A stretch of 64,000 bases of DNA, taken from positions 1 to 64,000 of the forward strand of contig SXYX01000006.1 in the NCBI GenBank assembly GCA_005788175.1, given 5' to 3'. A program made the translations under genes and the position numbers. Numbering within the stretch: the stretch's first letter is position 1; every line of letters starts with the position of its first letter. The notes under the pieces were generated by a model. That model had not been told where the DNA came from and made no database searches. It worked only from the letters and a program-made list of their open reading frames with translations. Shown piece by piece: positions 26,882 to 35,338 of the stretch. The DNA comes from Acidobacteriota bacterium (GTDB taxonomy: Bacteria; Acidobacteriota; Holophagae; Holophagales; Holophagaceae).

Positions 26882-27913
26882 ATGTTGATCGTTCTAGACG
26901 CCAAAGCTTCTATCGCATCCGTCAAACAGATTCAATCATTTTTGAAGGATCATGGTATCGAGAGTCAAGCGCATTCCGATCTTTATTCACAAACAATTGT
27001 TGCGCCTAATGCTTCAAAGAAATTCACAATTAGCGAATTGGAGTCATTTGAGGACGTCGTTAGAGCAGTTCCAATCACTAGTCCATACAAATATGCCTCC
27101 ATACAGGGGGTCAATGCTCCTACAGTCATTGATATCGGTAGCATTAAAATAGGCGACGGCTCACTGTGTATTGTCGGAGGTCCTTGTGCCGTAGAATCCA
27201 AAGAACAACTCTTCAACATCGCTCGATACGTAGCAGAATCCGGTGTCAAATTATTCAGAGCAGGTGCCTATAAGCCTCGCACTAGCCCTTACGCTTTCCA
27301 GGGGCTAGGTCTCGAGGGCCTTGCCCTACTTGAAAAAGTAAAAAAAGAATTTTCGCTTAATATAGTAACTGAGTGCCTAGATAACATGACTTTTGATGAA
27401 GTCGAGGAAGTCGCTGATCTTATTCAAATCGGTGCACGTAATATGCAAAATTTTAGTCTGTTGAAAAGAGCAGGACGCTCTACAAAACCGATTCTCCTCA
27501 AACGTGGAAACTCGGCATCTCTCAACGAATGGCTTTTGGCTGCTGAGTACATCTTAAGCGAAGGTAATTCGCGTGTAATCTTGTGCGAACGCGGTATTCG
27601 AACATGGTCTGACCATTCTCGTAATACTCTAGATTTATCAGTAATTCCTGCAGCTCGAAAGCTTACGCATCTACCAATTTTTGTTGATCCAAGCCATGCC
27701 GTAGGGCGGCGCGACAGCGTACTACCGTGTGCTCGAGGTGCTGTTGCTATAGGTGCGGATGGTTTATTAATCGAAACCCACTGCCAACCTGAACAAGCGC
27801 TTAGTGATGGTTCTCAGGCACTCTTACAGTCAGATTTTATTGATCTCGTTGATCAATGCAGAGAAATTCATAAACTTCTTCAGGGAAAAACGACCCTTCA
27901 TTTAGGTTTCTAG
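26882..27913 (+). CDS. aroF: 3-deoxy-7-phosphoheptulonate synthase (DAHP synthase), class I-beta
   Basis: First step of the shikimate pathway: PEP plus erythrose 4-phosphate gives DAHP. An N-terminal ferredoxin-like regulatory domain of about 80 residues precedes the barrel. The barrel shows VGGPCAVESKEQL, RAGAYKPRTSPYAFQGLG, LLKRGNSASLNEWL, IFVDPSHAVGRRDSV and the C-terminal ETHCQPEQALSDGSQAL with metal-binding His. That arrangement matches the AroF/Thermotoga type, in which the N-domain mediates feedback by aromatic amino acids. At 343 residues it is typical. It sits between tpiA and secG. Confidence 0.94.
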   Translation: MLIVLDAKASIASVKQIQSFLKDHGIESQAHSDLYSQTIVAPNASKKFTISELESFEDVVRAVPITSPYKYASIQGVNAPTVIDIGSIKIGDGSLCIVGGPCAVESKEQLFNIARYVAESGVKLFRAGAYKPRTSPYAFQGLGLEGLALLEKVKKEFSLNIVTECLDNMTFDEVEEVADLIQIGARNMQNFSLLKRAGRSTKPILLKRGNSASLNEWLLAAEYILSEGNSRVILCERGIRTWSDHSRNTLDLSVIPAARKLTHLPIFVDPSHAVGRRDSVLPCARGAVAIGADGLLIETHCQPEQALSDGSQALLQSDFIDLVDQCREIHKLLQGKTTLHLGF

Positions 27914-27935
27914 TTATTAACAAACTCACATTTAG

Positions 27936-27956
27936 TCAGATTCTTTAAGAATCTGA
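27936..27956. repeat. Perfect 21-base inverted repeat upstream of secG
   Basis: Arms TCAGATTCTT and AAGAATCTGA are exact complements around a single central T. It lies 22 bases after the aroF stop and 23 bases before the secG ATG. No T-run follows on the plus strand (TATTCTAGG comes next), so it is not a standard Rho-independent terminator for aroF. It could be an operator, an mRNA hairpin or a processing site. Confidence 0.7.
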
Positions 27957-27979
27957 TATTCTAGGTGTTGGAGAATGCA

Positions 27980-28294
27980 ATGTCGGGTCTCATATTAACT
28001 TTTCATATTTTAGTGAGCATTCTCTTGGTCGCATGCATTCTTTTGCAGCCTGGATCAAAGGGTCGCGGAGGCCTTGGATCAGCCTATGGGGGGGGATCTA
28101 GCGGTGCTTTTGGTCCCCAAGGTGCCACGCCATTTTTAGCTAAGGCTACCTATTGGTTAGCTGCGGGCTTTCTGACTACATCCTTCGTAATCGAACTGTT
28201 AATTGTGAAATCTAATCAATCAGTTTTAGATACAAAACCTTCCCTCAGCACTCCTGCTCCGTCTAATATACCCACAAACACCCCTTCCCGCTAA
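27980..28294 (+). CDS. secG: Preprotein translocase subunit SecG
   Basis: Small inner-membrane subunit of SecYEG that assists SecA cycling. Two hydrophobic helices (LILTFHILVSILLVACILLQ and a second near residues 55-75) flank the conserved cytoplasmic loop GSKGRGGLGSAYGGGSSGAFG. The Ser/Thr/Pro-rich tail is weakly conserved. The start is ATG 27980 with GGAG six bases upstream; the open frame reaches 27965 without a ribosome site. About 105 residues. Confidence 0.93.
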   Translation: MSGLILTFHILVSILLVACILLQPGSKGRGGLGSAYGGGSSGAFGPQGATPFLAKATYWLAAGFLTTSFVIELLIVKSNQSVLDTKPSLSTPAPSNIPTNTPSR

Positions 28295-28340
28295 TCTGAC
28301 ATTGACTCTAGACTTCGTAAAGGTAATATAGAAAGACGTA

Positions 28341-28426
28341 GCCCGCGTGGTGAAATTGGTAGACACGCCATCTTGAGGTGGTGGTGGCCACAAGCCTTAG
28401 CAGTTCGAGTCTGCTCGCGGGCACCA
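28341..28426 (+). tRNA. tRNA-Leu (anticodon GAG)
   Basis: An 86-base type II tRNA: acceptor GCCCGCG with CGCGGGC, D arm with the GGTAGACAC run, anticodon stem CCATC/GGTGG around TTGAGGT giving anticodon GAG, a long variable arm (TGGCCACAAGCCTTA), T loop TTCGAGT, discriminator A and encoded CCA. It lies 46 bases after secG and 26 bases before mutY on the same strand, so it may be part of a secG-tRNA-mutY transcript. Confidence 0.97.
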
Positions 28427-28452
28427 CGTTAAGATAATAAACGAGCAACATC

Positions 28453-29550
28453 ATGATAACAATCTTGGAATCTAAGAGCGCGCCAAGAATATTAGCTCCG
28501 TTATCCCTATGGTTTGATAAAAACAAGCGATCTCTTCCATGGAGATCGGAAAACCTAAAGGTAGAACACGCAGATCCATATATCGTTTTAGTATCTGAAT
28601 TTATGCTTCAACAAACTCAGATCAATACTGTTATTCCTTATTTTGAACGATGGATGAAGCGCTTTCCTACCCTAAAAAAATTAGCTAGCGTCTCTCCAGA
28701 GATCGCAATGAAACATTGGGAGGGGCTCGGCTACTATCGACGATGTCGTAATCTACAGAAGAGTTGTCAGCAAATTCAACAACATGGTTGGCCGAGAAAT
28801 CGCGATGAGATGAAATTACTTCCTGGAATCGGGTCTTATACATCCGCTGCGATTGGATCGATAGCTTTTCAGTGGCCTACGCCCGCAATAGACGGTAACG
28901 TTATTCGTCTCCTATCTCGTCTCCATGCGAAGAATTTTGAGAATCAAAAAGAATTAATGATCGTGGAAGCTTGGCTCGAACCAGCTCTTCGAAAACATGG
29001 GCCTTCTAGGTTAACGCAAGCACTAATGGATTTTGGAAGTTTGATATGTAAAAAAAATAATCCTTTTTGTATGCAATGTCCATTGAAGAAACACTGTAAA
29101 GCTTATAACTCAGATCAAATTAGTTCTTTTCCTAAAACGAAAAGTAAGCCTAGTCCTAAGGAAACACACCAAGGCCTACTTATTATTTTCAATCAGGACC
29201 TCATATTGATACAAAAGCCAAAAATAGGGGGGCTTTTAGATAGTGTCTATACCTTTCCTTCAGTGAGATTGTCGGGAAAGGAACGAATTGGAATTTCCTA
29301 TCTCCATCGTTATACGCACATTAAGGAATACACATATCCACTAGCTATTCATGTGAAGAACAAATCTATCCGTTCGCCTTATCTCTGGGTAAATCGAAAA
29401 GAATTGTCAAGATTACCACTAGGGAATAGGGATAAACTAATGCTCAAGCGAATTAAATCACTTAAGCCTATAAAAAAACTTCCTAAAAATATCCAGATTT
29501 TGATCAATAAGGATATTTTCAAAGATTGCTATCAATTCCCTACTGACTAG
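28453..29550 (+). CDS. mutY: A/G-specific adenine DNA glycosylase
   Basis: Removes adenine mispaired with 8-oxoguanine. Catalytic Glu lies in EFMLQQTQ, the helix-hairpin-helix in LLPGIGSYTSAAIGSIAF, and the catalytic Asp in AIDGNVIRLLSRLHAKN. The [4Fe-4S] loop has the exact C-x6-C-x2-C-x5-C spacing (CKKNNPFCMQCPLKKHC). The C-terminal third (about residues 235-365) should be the Nudix-like 8-oxoG recognition domain but is divergent and basic. A separate MutT-like Nudix gene lies at 32251. Confidence 0.94.
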   Translation: MITILESKSAPRILAPLSLWFDKNKRSLPWRSENLKVEHADPYIVLVSEFMLQQTQINTVIPYFERWMKRFPTLKKLASVSPEIAMKHWEGLGYYRRCRNLQKSCQQIQQHGWPRNRDEMKLLPGIGSYTSAAIGSIAFQWPTPAIDGNVIRLLSRLHAKNFENQKELMIVEAWLEPALRKHGPSRLTQALMDFGSLICKKNNPFCMQCPLKKHCKAYNSDQISSFPKTKSKPSPKETHQGLLIIFNQDLILIQKPKIGGLLDSVYTFPSVRLSGKERIGISYLHRYTHIKEYTYPLAIHVKNKSIRSPYLWVNRKELSRLPLGNRDKLMLKRIKSLKPIKKLPKNIQILINKDIFKDCYQFPTD

Positions 29551-29560
29551 CCTTGTTGCT

Positions 29561-30304
29561 TTAGGAGACGCCTAGATCATCAAGCTCTTGTCGCGCAATA
29601 GATGCTTCTTGTGTACCCGAAAAACCTTCAGCGAGTTCGCGGAATGCTTTAATGGCAGCAGGCTTCAAATTTTGGCGGAGTAAACATTGGGCTCTTTTGA
29701 GCTTGGCCGGCAGAAACTGGGAAGAAGAGGGGGCTTCGCGAATGATCTGATCGAAGACGATCTGGGCAGTGTCGAATGCTTTCGTATTGTAGGAACATAG
29801 TCCCAAAAAGAAGAGGGCTTCTGGTTTCTTAGAGCTAGTCGGATAGGCTTCAATAAAATTCTTAAGGGCAGTCGATGCAACGATGTAATTTCCTCTATTA
29901 TAGTCAAGTACTGCCGCATTAAAGCTAGTTTCATCACCCTTCAAATTACTCGGAGATGGTTTATCGGATGATAGAGCAGCATTTTGTTCAGAGGACTGAT
30001 CATCGGACTTTGACGAGGATAAGATCCGAGAGGGGGCTGCAAGTCGAGCATTGATCACCTTGACGGCCTCAGAAATCTCATCGAGAGATGATTGAAGATC
30101 TGACTGAAATCGTTTATCTTGAGTTCTATTTATCACCATTTCATTTCTTGATACTCCATTACTATCCTCAATCTGACGGCGAAGTTTAAAGACTTCGATC
30201 TTGAGATCTCCTACTTCACGTTCAACGCGATTTAATTGCTCGGGCGAATCACATGCAATATTTAATAGGACAGCGAAAACAAAAGGAGTAAAGAGTTTCT
30301 GCAT
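29561..30304 (-). CDS. ybgF: Tol-Pal system TPR protein YbgF/CpoB
   Basis: Periplasmic protein that links Tol-Pal constriction to PBP activity in proteobacteria. A signal sequence is followed by a coiled coil (LNRVEREVGDLKIEVFKLRRQ region), a Ser-rich linker (SSSKSDDQSSEQNAALSSDK) and C-terminal TPRs (FNAAVLDYNRGNYIVASTAL, FFLGLCSYNTKAFDTAQIVF, LKRAQCLLRQNLKPAAIKAF). The start at 30304 gives MQKLFTPFVFAVLLNIAC. Cys18 with Ala at -1 looks like a lipidation site, although -3 is Asn where Leu is usual; E. coli CpoB is not a lipoprotein. It is last in the tolB-pal-ybgF group. Confidence 0.87.
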   Translation of the reverse strand: MQKLFTPFVFAVLLNIACDSPEQLNRVEREVGDLKIEVFKLRRQIEDSNGVSRNEMVINRTQDKRFQSDLQSSLDEISEAVKVINARLAAPSRILSSSKSDDQSSEQNAALSSDKPSPSNLKGDETSFNAAVLDYNRGNYIVASTALKNFIEAYPTSSKKPEALFFLGLCSYNTKAFDTAQIVFDQIIREAPSSSQFLPAKLKRAQCLLRQNLKPAAIKAFRELAEGFSGTQEASIARQELDDLGVS

Positions 30305-30335
30305 GCCTAATTCTCTAATGATCAAAAGGAAGATT

Positions 30336-30875
30336 TTAGTTTATTGCTATGAATTCAGCACGTCGATTTTGAGACCAGCAAGATTCATTACTTTCGGTGC
30401 ACAAGGGCTTTTCCTTCCCAAAACTAATTGATTGCAGCCTTGATTCTTCAATTCCTAGGCTTTTAAGATAGGATAGGGTTGCCGAAGCACGTTTATTACC
30501 TAAGGCCAAATTATATTCATTCGTTCCTCGTTCATCAGCATGTCCGCTAATTTGTATTTTTATTTGTGGATATTTAATTAGAAAACTAGCAAGCCCTTGA
30601 AGAGAGTCTTTATCTTCATCGCGGATTGCTGATTTATCATATTCAAAATAGATATTTGACATAGCTTTAACTTTAGCTTCTTGGAATTCTAGTTCAGATT
30701 TTTTACGTACCTCATCAGCTAATTTCAATTTCGCTTCAGCTTCTTCTGCGACTTTCATATCAACTACCGCTTCTTGAGCAACTATGGGTTCGGGGACTGG
30801 AACTGGCTTTTTACACGCTTGTTGCAGCAAGAGGCAAAAGATTACAATAGCGTAGGCTTTGCGATTAATAGGCAT
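30336..30875 (-). CDS. pal: Peptidoglycan-associated lipoprotein Pal
   Basis: Outer-membrane lipoprotein whose OmpA-like domain binds peptidoglycan and TolB. The signal peptide ends LLLQQAC, with Cys21 the probable lipid site (Gln at -3 is atypical), then a Pro-rich stretch and a charged coiled segment (EEAEAKLKLADEVRKKSELE). The OmpA-C domain has NIYFEYDKSAIRDED, ISGHADERGTNEYNLALGNK and ISFGKEKP, with the conserved Asp and Arg of the diaminopimelate pocket. At 179 residues it is normal. It lies 67 bases after tolB and 31 bases before ybgF. Confidence 0.94.
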   Translation of the reverse strand: MPINRKAYAIVIFCLLLQQACKKPVPVPEPIVAQEAVVDMKVAEEAEAKLKLADEVRKKSELEFQEAKVKAMSNIYFEYDKSAIRDEDKDSLQGLASFLIKYPQIKIQISGHADERGTNEYNLALGNKRASATLSYLKSLGIEESRLQSISFGKEKPLCTESNESCWSQNRRAEFIAIN

Positions 30876-30942
30876 AATTGGCTCCTTGTCTGTAATATTA
30901 ACTCATTTATTTTGGTTAAGGGTACAATTTCGCTCGATCAAA

Positions 30943-32208
30943 TCAGTATTTTGATGACCATACAGGACTTTGACATTGCCCCAAATTACTTACTTGAAAA
31001 AGAGAAGCCCCTGAGATATCGGATCGATATAACGTCCCGCCAGAACTGCGCGAACCTATGAAAACGAGGCTTCTCCCATCGGGCGCCCATGAAGGTGATT
31101 CGTTTGAACTAATGCCAGTTGTAATTTGGTAGGCTTTACCTTCCGCAAGTTTGAAAATGAAAAGGTCAAACTTTCCCTCAAACCTTGAAACGAAGGCAAT
31201 CATATCACCCAAAGGACTCCAGCTTGGCGAGGCATTGAAAGTACCATCGAAAGTTAATTGGCGTACATTGGTACCATCATCTTCCATTAGAAAGATTTGA
31301 GGTCCTCCGCTACGATTCGAAGTGAATGCAATTTGAGTCCCTCCTGGATTCCAAGTGGGTTCAGTATTAATGCCTTGGCTAGATGTCAATTTACGAAATT
31401 TTAAGTTTGTAAAATCGTATAGAGCTATATCACTTCGTCCTTGAGCGTCGCCCATTACAAAAGCAAAGCGTTTACCATCAGGTGACCATACGGGAGAAGA
31501 ATAAAAGGAGGATCTATCCCTTGAGTCATTGGGAAAGATTCTTACCTGAGGGCCTCCAACGGATTTTTGGCCCCAGATTTCAGGCATTCCTGCTTTATAA
31601 GTGACATATAGTAGTCTCCCGTCTTTGGCGACTGATGGCGCGAGAGTAAGACTACCCCATCTGGTCAATTGGATGATATTTTCTCCATCTGAATCCATTT
31701 GAAATAATTCTTTGACACCTGGTTTAATTTGACGGGCAAAAGTAATCTTCGAGAAAGCGCTTCCTTTTTCACCGGTTAACCACATAACTATGTCATCCGC
31801 CAGTATATGCGCATAGTTGTGAATTGCTAGAGCTCCGAATTGATACCTACCCTCATGAATCACCTTGAGGCTTCCTGCATCCGTAATTTGAGCTTTGACT
31901 TCAAACCCACTTGGAGTTTCGATAATAGTATATGTAAGTAACCAATCAATTCCCTGATCCTTCATGTCTTTTTTATCGATTAATTTCGATGAAGACATAA
32001 GAAAAACACTAGAGTTTTTGATATTCATCGCTAGGGTGACAGAAAAGTCTTTGACGGCACGCTCTATACCTGCTCCAACAAATTGTGGCTCGTCGATATG
32101 TAAAACAATCTTTGAACTAGCACTTACTTTAAGACTAACTTCGGTGGGTACCTGGGAAACAAGCAGTGAGGTTAACGAAATAGCGATTAAAAAAGAAATT
32201 TGGCGCAT
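30943..32208 (-). CDS. tolB: Tol-Pal system beta-propeller protein TolB
   Basis: Periplasmic component of Tol-Pal. A cleavable signal peptide (MRQISFLIAISLTSLLVSQ) precedes an N-terminal alpha/beta domain (IERAVKDFSVTLAMNIKNSSVF). The six-blade propeller shows repeated PxWSPDGxxxAF-type strands (SSPVWSPDGKRFAFV, TEPTWNPGGTQIAFTSNRSG, ASPSWSPLGDMIAFVSR, ESPSWAPDGRSLVFIGSRSS). At 421 residues it is full length. tolQ, tolR and tolA are not in the window. It lies 42 bases after the Nudix gene, at the end of the long left-going run. Confidence 0.95.
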   Translation of the reverse strand: MRQISFLIAISLTSLLVSQVPTEVSLKVSASSKIVLHIDEPQFVGAGIERAVKDFSVTLAMNIKNSSVFLMSSSKLIDKKDMKDQGIDWLLTYTIIETPSGFEVKAQITDAGSLKVIHEGRYQFGALAIHNYAHILADDIVMWLTGEKGSAFSKITFARQIKPGVKELFQMDSDGENIIQLTRWGSLTLAPSVAKDGRLLYVTYKAGMPEIWGQKSVGGPQVRIFPNDSRDRSSFYSSPVWSPDGKRFAFVMGDAQGRSDIALYDFTNLKFRKLTSSQGINTEPTWNPGGTQIAFTSNRSGGPQIFLMEDDGTNVRQLTFDGTFNASPSWSPLGDMIAFVSRFEGKFDLFIFKLAEGKAYQITTGISSNESPSWAPDGRSLVFIGSRSSGGTLYRSDISGASLFQVSNLGQCQSPVWSSKY

Positions 32209-32250
32209 AGGGCTATCTTAACTTATCCGTAAGCTTCTGGGTGGGGGGCT

Positions 32251-32631
32251 TCACAGTATGAGATTAGAAACGATCTCTTGAGTTACAACTGGGAGCTTGA
32301 GACGAAGAGCCTCCAATGGAGAAAACCAGCCCCATGATAAAGACGTAATCAAATCGCCTTCAAAATTAGTACCATATACATACATAAGGGTACCTATTTT
32401 CCCCCCTTGATCAGCCGATGCAGGAATAGGTGCCCACTGAAGTCCCGAAATCCCCAGTTCTTCAAAGATTTCCCGTTCTAATCCCTCTATGGGCGTCTCA
32501 TCCATTTCCTTTTTGCCTCCTGGAAGTTCCCAGTAATTTGGCATTACAGGATTTTCTGCATGACGCTTTTGGAATAAGAAGCGCCCCTTATTATTTCCAA
32601 TTAAAGCAACAACGATCTCAGTCTGTTTCAT
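32251..32631 (-). CDS. Nudix (deoxy)nucleoside triphosphate pyrophosphohydrolase, MutT-like
   Basis: Hydrolyses an oxidised or non-canonical NTP. The complete Nudix box G-x5-E-x7-REUxEExGU is seen in GKKEMDETPIEGLEREIFEE followed by LGI, preceded by FLFQKRHAENPVMPNYWELP. This region resembles MutT / 8-oxo-dGTPase. The start at ATG 32631 is two bases after the rnhB stop; a TTG six bases upstream would overlap that stop. About 126 residues is the usual size. Together with mutY (28453) it could form an 8-oxoguanine defence, though the genes are on opposite strands. Confidence 0.9.
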   Translation of the reverse strand: MKQTEIVVALIGNNKGRFLFQKRHAENPVMPNYWELPGGKKEMDETPIEGLEREIFEELGISGLQWAPIPASADQGGKIGTLMYVYGTNFEGDLITSLSWGWFSPLEALRLKLPVVTQEIVSNLIL

Positions 32632-32633
32632 TC

Positions 32634-33437
32634 TCAAGATTCCCTATGAAAAGATACTAAACGTTCGAGATAGATATTTCTGAGTAGACTAACGCGCTCT
32701 ATCTTGATTTTTCCATAGTTGTGAATAAAAATTTCATGGAACCATGACAAAAGATCTATTTGATTCTCAGTGTCTTGTAGCGTTTCTTCGAGCATTTTGA
32801 AAATACCAAGATCCTCTTGAATGCGTTGTGTGACAGGCCTAAAAGTTAGGCGATGGATAGGCGATGCCCCATGTAGATCGAGGGCTCGCAGATGTTCTTT
32901 GGTTCCGTAACCTTTATGTTTCTCAAACCCATACTGAGGATACTTACCGCCTAGATCATGCATGAGTTTATCCCTATATACCTTTGCCAAGATACTGGCT
33001 ACAGCAATAGAGCAACTTGTATCATCCCCTTGGGGAACCAAAACTTCATTTTGGCCAAGTTTCGGCGATATTGTGCCATCAATATAGTAATGGTCCACAG
33101 GGATCGAGATATCATCAGCTGCTTGTTTCATGGCAGCGAGAGAAGCCTGGAGAATATTATCTCGATCTATGCCTATAGAATCAATAATTCCATAACTATA
33201 TGCTGGAAGAATTTCATGGAAATTAGCAGCTAAATATTCCCGTTTTGTCTGTGAAACCTTTTTGCTATCTCGAGCTTGATCAAAAATATCACGATGTATT
33301 TCAATCACTTCAGAATTGATGACGATACAACACGCCACCACGGGTCCAGCCAAGCAGCCTCGTCCAACTTCATCGATTCCAGCCCAACTATGAGGGGCTT
33401 GGTTATGATTTAAATCCCATGTGATCAAACGTGACAT
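32634..33437 (-). CDS. rnhB: Ribonuclease HII with a C-terminal extension
   Basis: Cuts RNA-DNA hybrids at single ribonucleotides or RNA stretches. AGIDEVGRGCLAGPVVACCIV holds the catalytic Asp-Glu of motif I; ARDSKKVSQTKR, HYYIDGTI, SIAVASILAKVYRDKLM and YGFEKHKGYGTKEHL continue the active site, and HRLTFRPV marks the usual end. About 65 further residues follow, where most RNases HII stop near 200-210. The start is ATG 33437 with AAGG six bases upstream; the frame reaches 33479 but would overlap the M61 gene. Confidence 0.93.
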   Translation of the reverse strand: MSRLITWDLNHNQAPHSWAGIDEVGRGCLAGPVVACCIVINSEVIEIHRDIFDQARDSKKVSQTKREYLAANFHEILPAYSYGIIDSIGIDRDNILQASLAAMKQAADDISIPVDHYYIDGTISPKLGQNEVLVPQGDDTSCSIAVASILAKVYRDKLMHDLGGKYPQYGFEKHKGYGTKEHLRALDLHGASPIHRLTFRPVTQRIQEDLGIFKMLEETLQDTENQIDLLSWFHEIFIHNYGKIKIERVSLLRNIYLERLVSFHRES

Positions 33438-33451
33438 TCGGTGCCTTGAAA

Positions 33452-35281
33452 TTATTGACCAAATGGATGGCCCGACCAATTAGAAAAATTCTTTTGCGCT
33501 TCGGGGGATGCTGTTTTCGAAAAAGATAGTTTTAGATTTTTCGAATTATTCACAACAGCAGTGAGGAATATCATTTTTTGACGGCCCCTCTGTGATGCAA
33601 TGATTTCAATCTTTGTGCCTACTTTAACTTCTGCAATTCGTTTGTTAACCTCATTAGCATTAGTTGTTCTCCATCCATTTACAAAGAGAATCTCATTACC
33701 ATTAGATAGTCCAGCTTGATCCGCAGGTCCTCCCGGAAAAACCGAGCTAATGATATTCGTTCCGCCCGAAGTATTGACTGCAAATTTAATCCCTGAGTAA
33801 ATTTTACTTCGCTCTACAATTTGTGGATTCTTTTTATCATCCTCTGATAATCTTTCATCGGGAGATTGAAATTTAAAGATTAGTCCGAAAACAGAAGCTA
33901 ATGTTTTGCTATCAGGGGCGCTCGAGCTACGAATGTAGCGGTCCCAAAAAAGTGATGCCGATTTTCCCGAGACCTTCTCGTAAGCTTTTTGCACATCTGC
34001 ATCAGTAATCCCTTGGGTTCCGCGACTATTCCATAGCTCCTTGAATAGATCTTTAAGCCCTCGTTTACCCATACTGCCATCAACTATTTCGCCCTCCATG
34101 AGCCAGGCGGTTAACTCACCGTGAGCGTAATAGTTAATCGATGTGACTTCAGTCCATTCATTTTGTTTATAGTAACGAATCCAAGTATCAAAACTAGCCT
34201 CTTCAAGATTTTGACTTAATCGACCCGGATCCTGTGAGACTGAATTCCAAAGATTTTCGTAACCCTTCATAGAATGTTTCCAAGGAACAACCCCTGCCCG
34301 GTTGACTATCTGATGTTCCATATAGGAAGTAAATCCCTCGTGAAACCAAAGTAGTTTGGTGTAATTTTCTTGAGAGTAATCAAAAGGGCCAAGCACTACA
34401 TCCTTAATACGTTTTACATTCCACGCATGGAAGAATTCATGGGCGACTAATTCATAAAGGGCATAATATCCCTCTTCCTTATCAAATACAAAAGGATCCA
34501 TCAATAATGAGGTACTTTGTAGGTGTTCAAGACCGCCGCGTATATTAGGAGAGAACCCTAATAGAAAAATATACTTCTTAAAGGGAAAACTGCCAAAAAT
34601 TGCTTTTGTTTCATTCGCAATCTTGGCAAAATCCTTAACGAATCGATTTTCATCTCCATTGTGGTCACCAGTAACCGCTAGTTCGAATTGAGTATCTCCA
34701 CTTCTCCAAGTATGTGAACGAAAAGTGCCGAGCTGTATGGGTGAGTCGACAAGAAGGTCATAATTGGGTGCGCGGAGTACGCCATCTTCATCCTGAAGAT
34801 TACAAGCGATCTTCCAGGTCGAAGGGAAGCCCTTGAACCTTATTTCATAAGGAAGATCTAGATGCCCAGGTACGTACATAAAGGTGTTAGCTCCCATAAG
34901 ATGTGCCTGAAATTCATCGATATAGTTTTCCCGGACCGTCATGAGATTGCCGTAAACACGGTAGCGAATTGTAAGAGCGCCTTCATGTGGGGGGACTTTC
35001 CATTGTTGCTTATCAACCTTAATGAGAGTGCCGCCAGAAGGGATACGGACCTGATCTATGAACCTTGCGTAATCTCGAACCAAATAACTCCCTGGGGTCC
35101 ATGTGGGTATGGCTATGGTGCCACCTTGATTCAAGAGGCCATTTGGAATCACTAACTCAACTTCAATTTGATGTTGGGCTAAATTGATGGGCGTGACCGT
35201 GATTTTGATAGGAGTGATCATAACTGAATTAGTTGCAGACAATATACAACCCAGGGCTAAAAAAAAGATATATCGAATCAT
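33452..35281 (-). CDS. M61 family metallopeptidase with PDZ domain (glycyl-aminopeptidase-like)
   Basis: Exported zinc peptidase. From the chosen ATG 35281 there is a signal sequence (MIRYIFFLALGCILSATNS), an N-terminal beta domain (GTIAIPTWTPGSYLVRDYAR), the catalytic AHEFFHAWNVKRI with zinc ligands near residues 281-285, and LLWFHEGFTSYMEHQIV with the downstream Glu. A PDZ domain lies at about 525-590 (IISSVFPGGPADQAGLSNGN). At 609 residues it is typical of the Sphingomonas glycyl-aminopeptidase group. Its physiological substrate is unknown. It lies in the left-going run between guaA and rnhB, 14 bases before rnhB. Confidence 0.92.
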   Translation of the reverse strand: MIRYIFFLALGCILSATNSVMITPIKITVTPINLAQHQIEVELVIPNGLLNQGGTIAIPTWTPGSYLVRDYARFIDQVRIPSGGTLIKVDKQQWKVPPHEGALTIRYRVYGNLMTVRENYIDEFQAHLMGANTFMYVPGHLDLPYEIRFKGFPSTWKIACNLQDEDGVLRAPNYDLLVDSPIQLGTFRSHTWRSGDTQFELAVTGDHNGDENRFVKDFAKIANETKAIFGSFPFKKYIFLLGFSPNIRGGLEHLQSTSLLMDPFVFDKEEGYYALYELVAHEFFHAWNVKRIKDVVLGPFDYSQENYTKLLWFHEGFTSYMEHQIVNRAGVVPWKHSMKGYENLWNSVSQDPGRLSQNLEEASFDTWIRYYKQNEWTEVTSINYYAHGELTAWLMEGEIVDGSMGKRGLKDLFKELWNSRGTQGITDADVQKAYEKVSGKSASLFWDRYIRSSSAPDSKTLASVFGLIFKFQSPDERLSEDDKKNPQIVERSKIYSGIKFAVNTSGGTNIISSVFPGGPADQAGLSNGNEILFVNGWRTTNANEVNKRIAEVKVGTKIEIIASQRGRQKMIFLTAVVNNSKNLKLSFSKTASPEAQKNFSNWSGHPFGQ

Positions 35282-35338
35282 AAAGACTCCAAATAAATTG
35301 ATGATTAAATGCACGAAGATCAGGGATAAACATTATCA

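Noticed and set aside
28308-28526. 72-residue minus-strand reading frame
   Set aside because: It lies across tRNA-Leu(GAG) and the start of mutY; it has no domain and no ribosome site.
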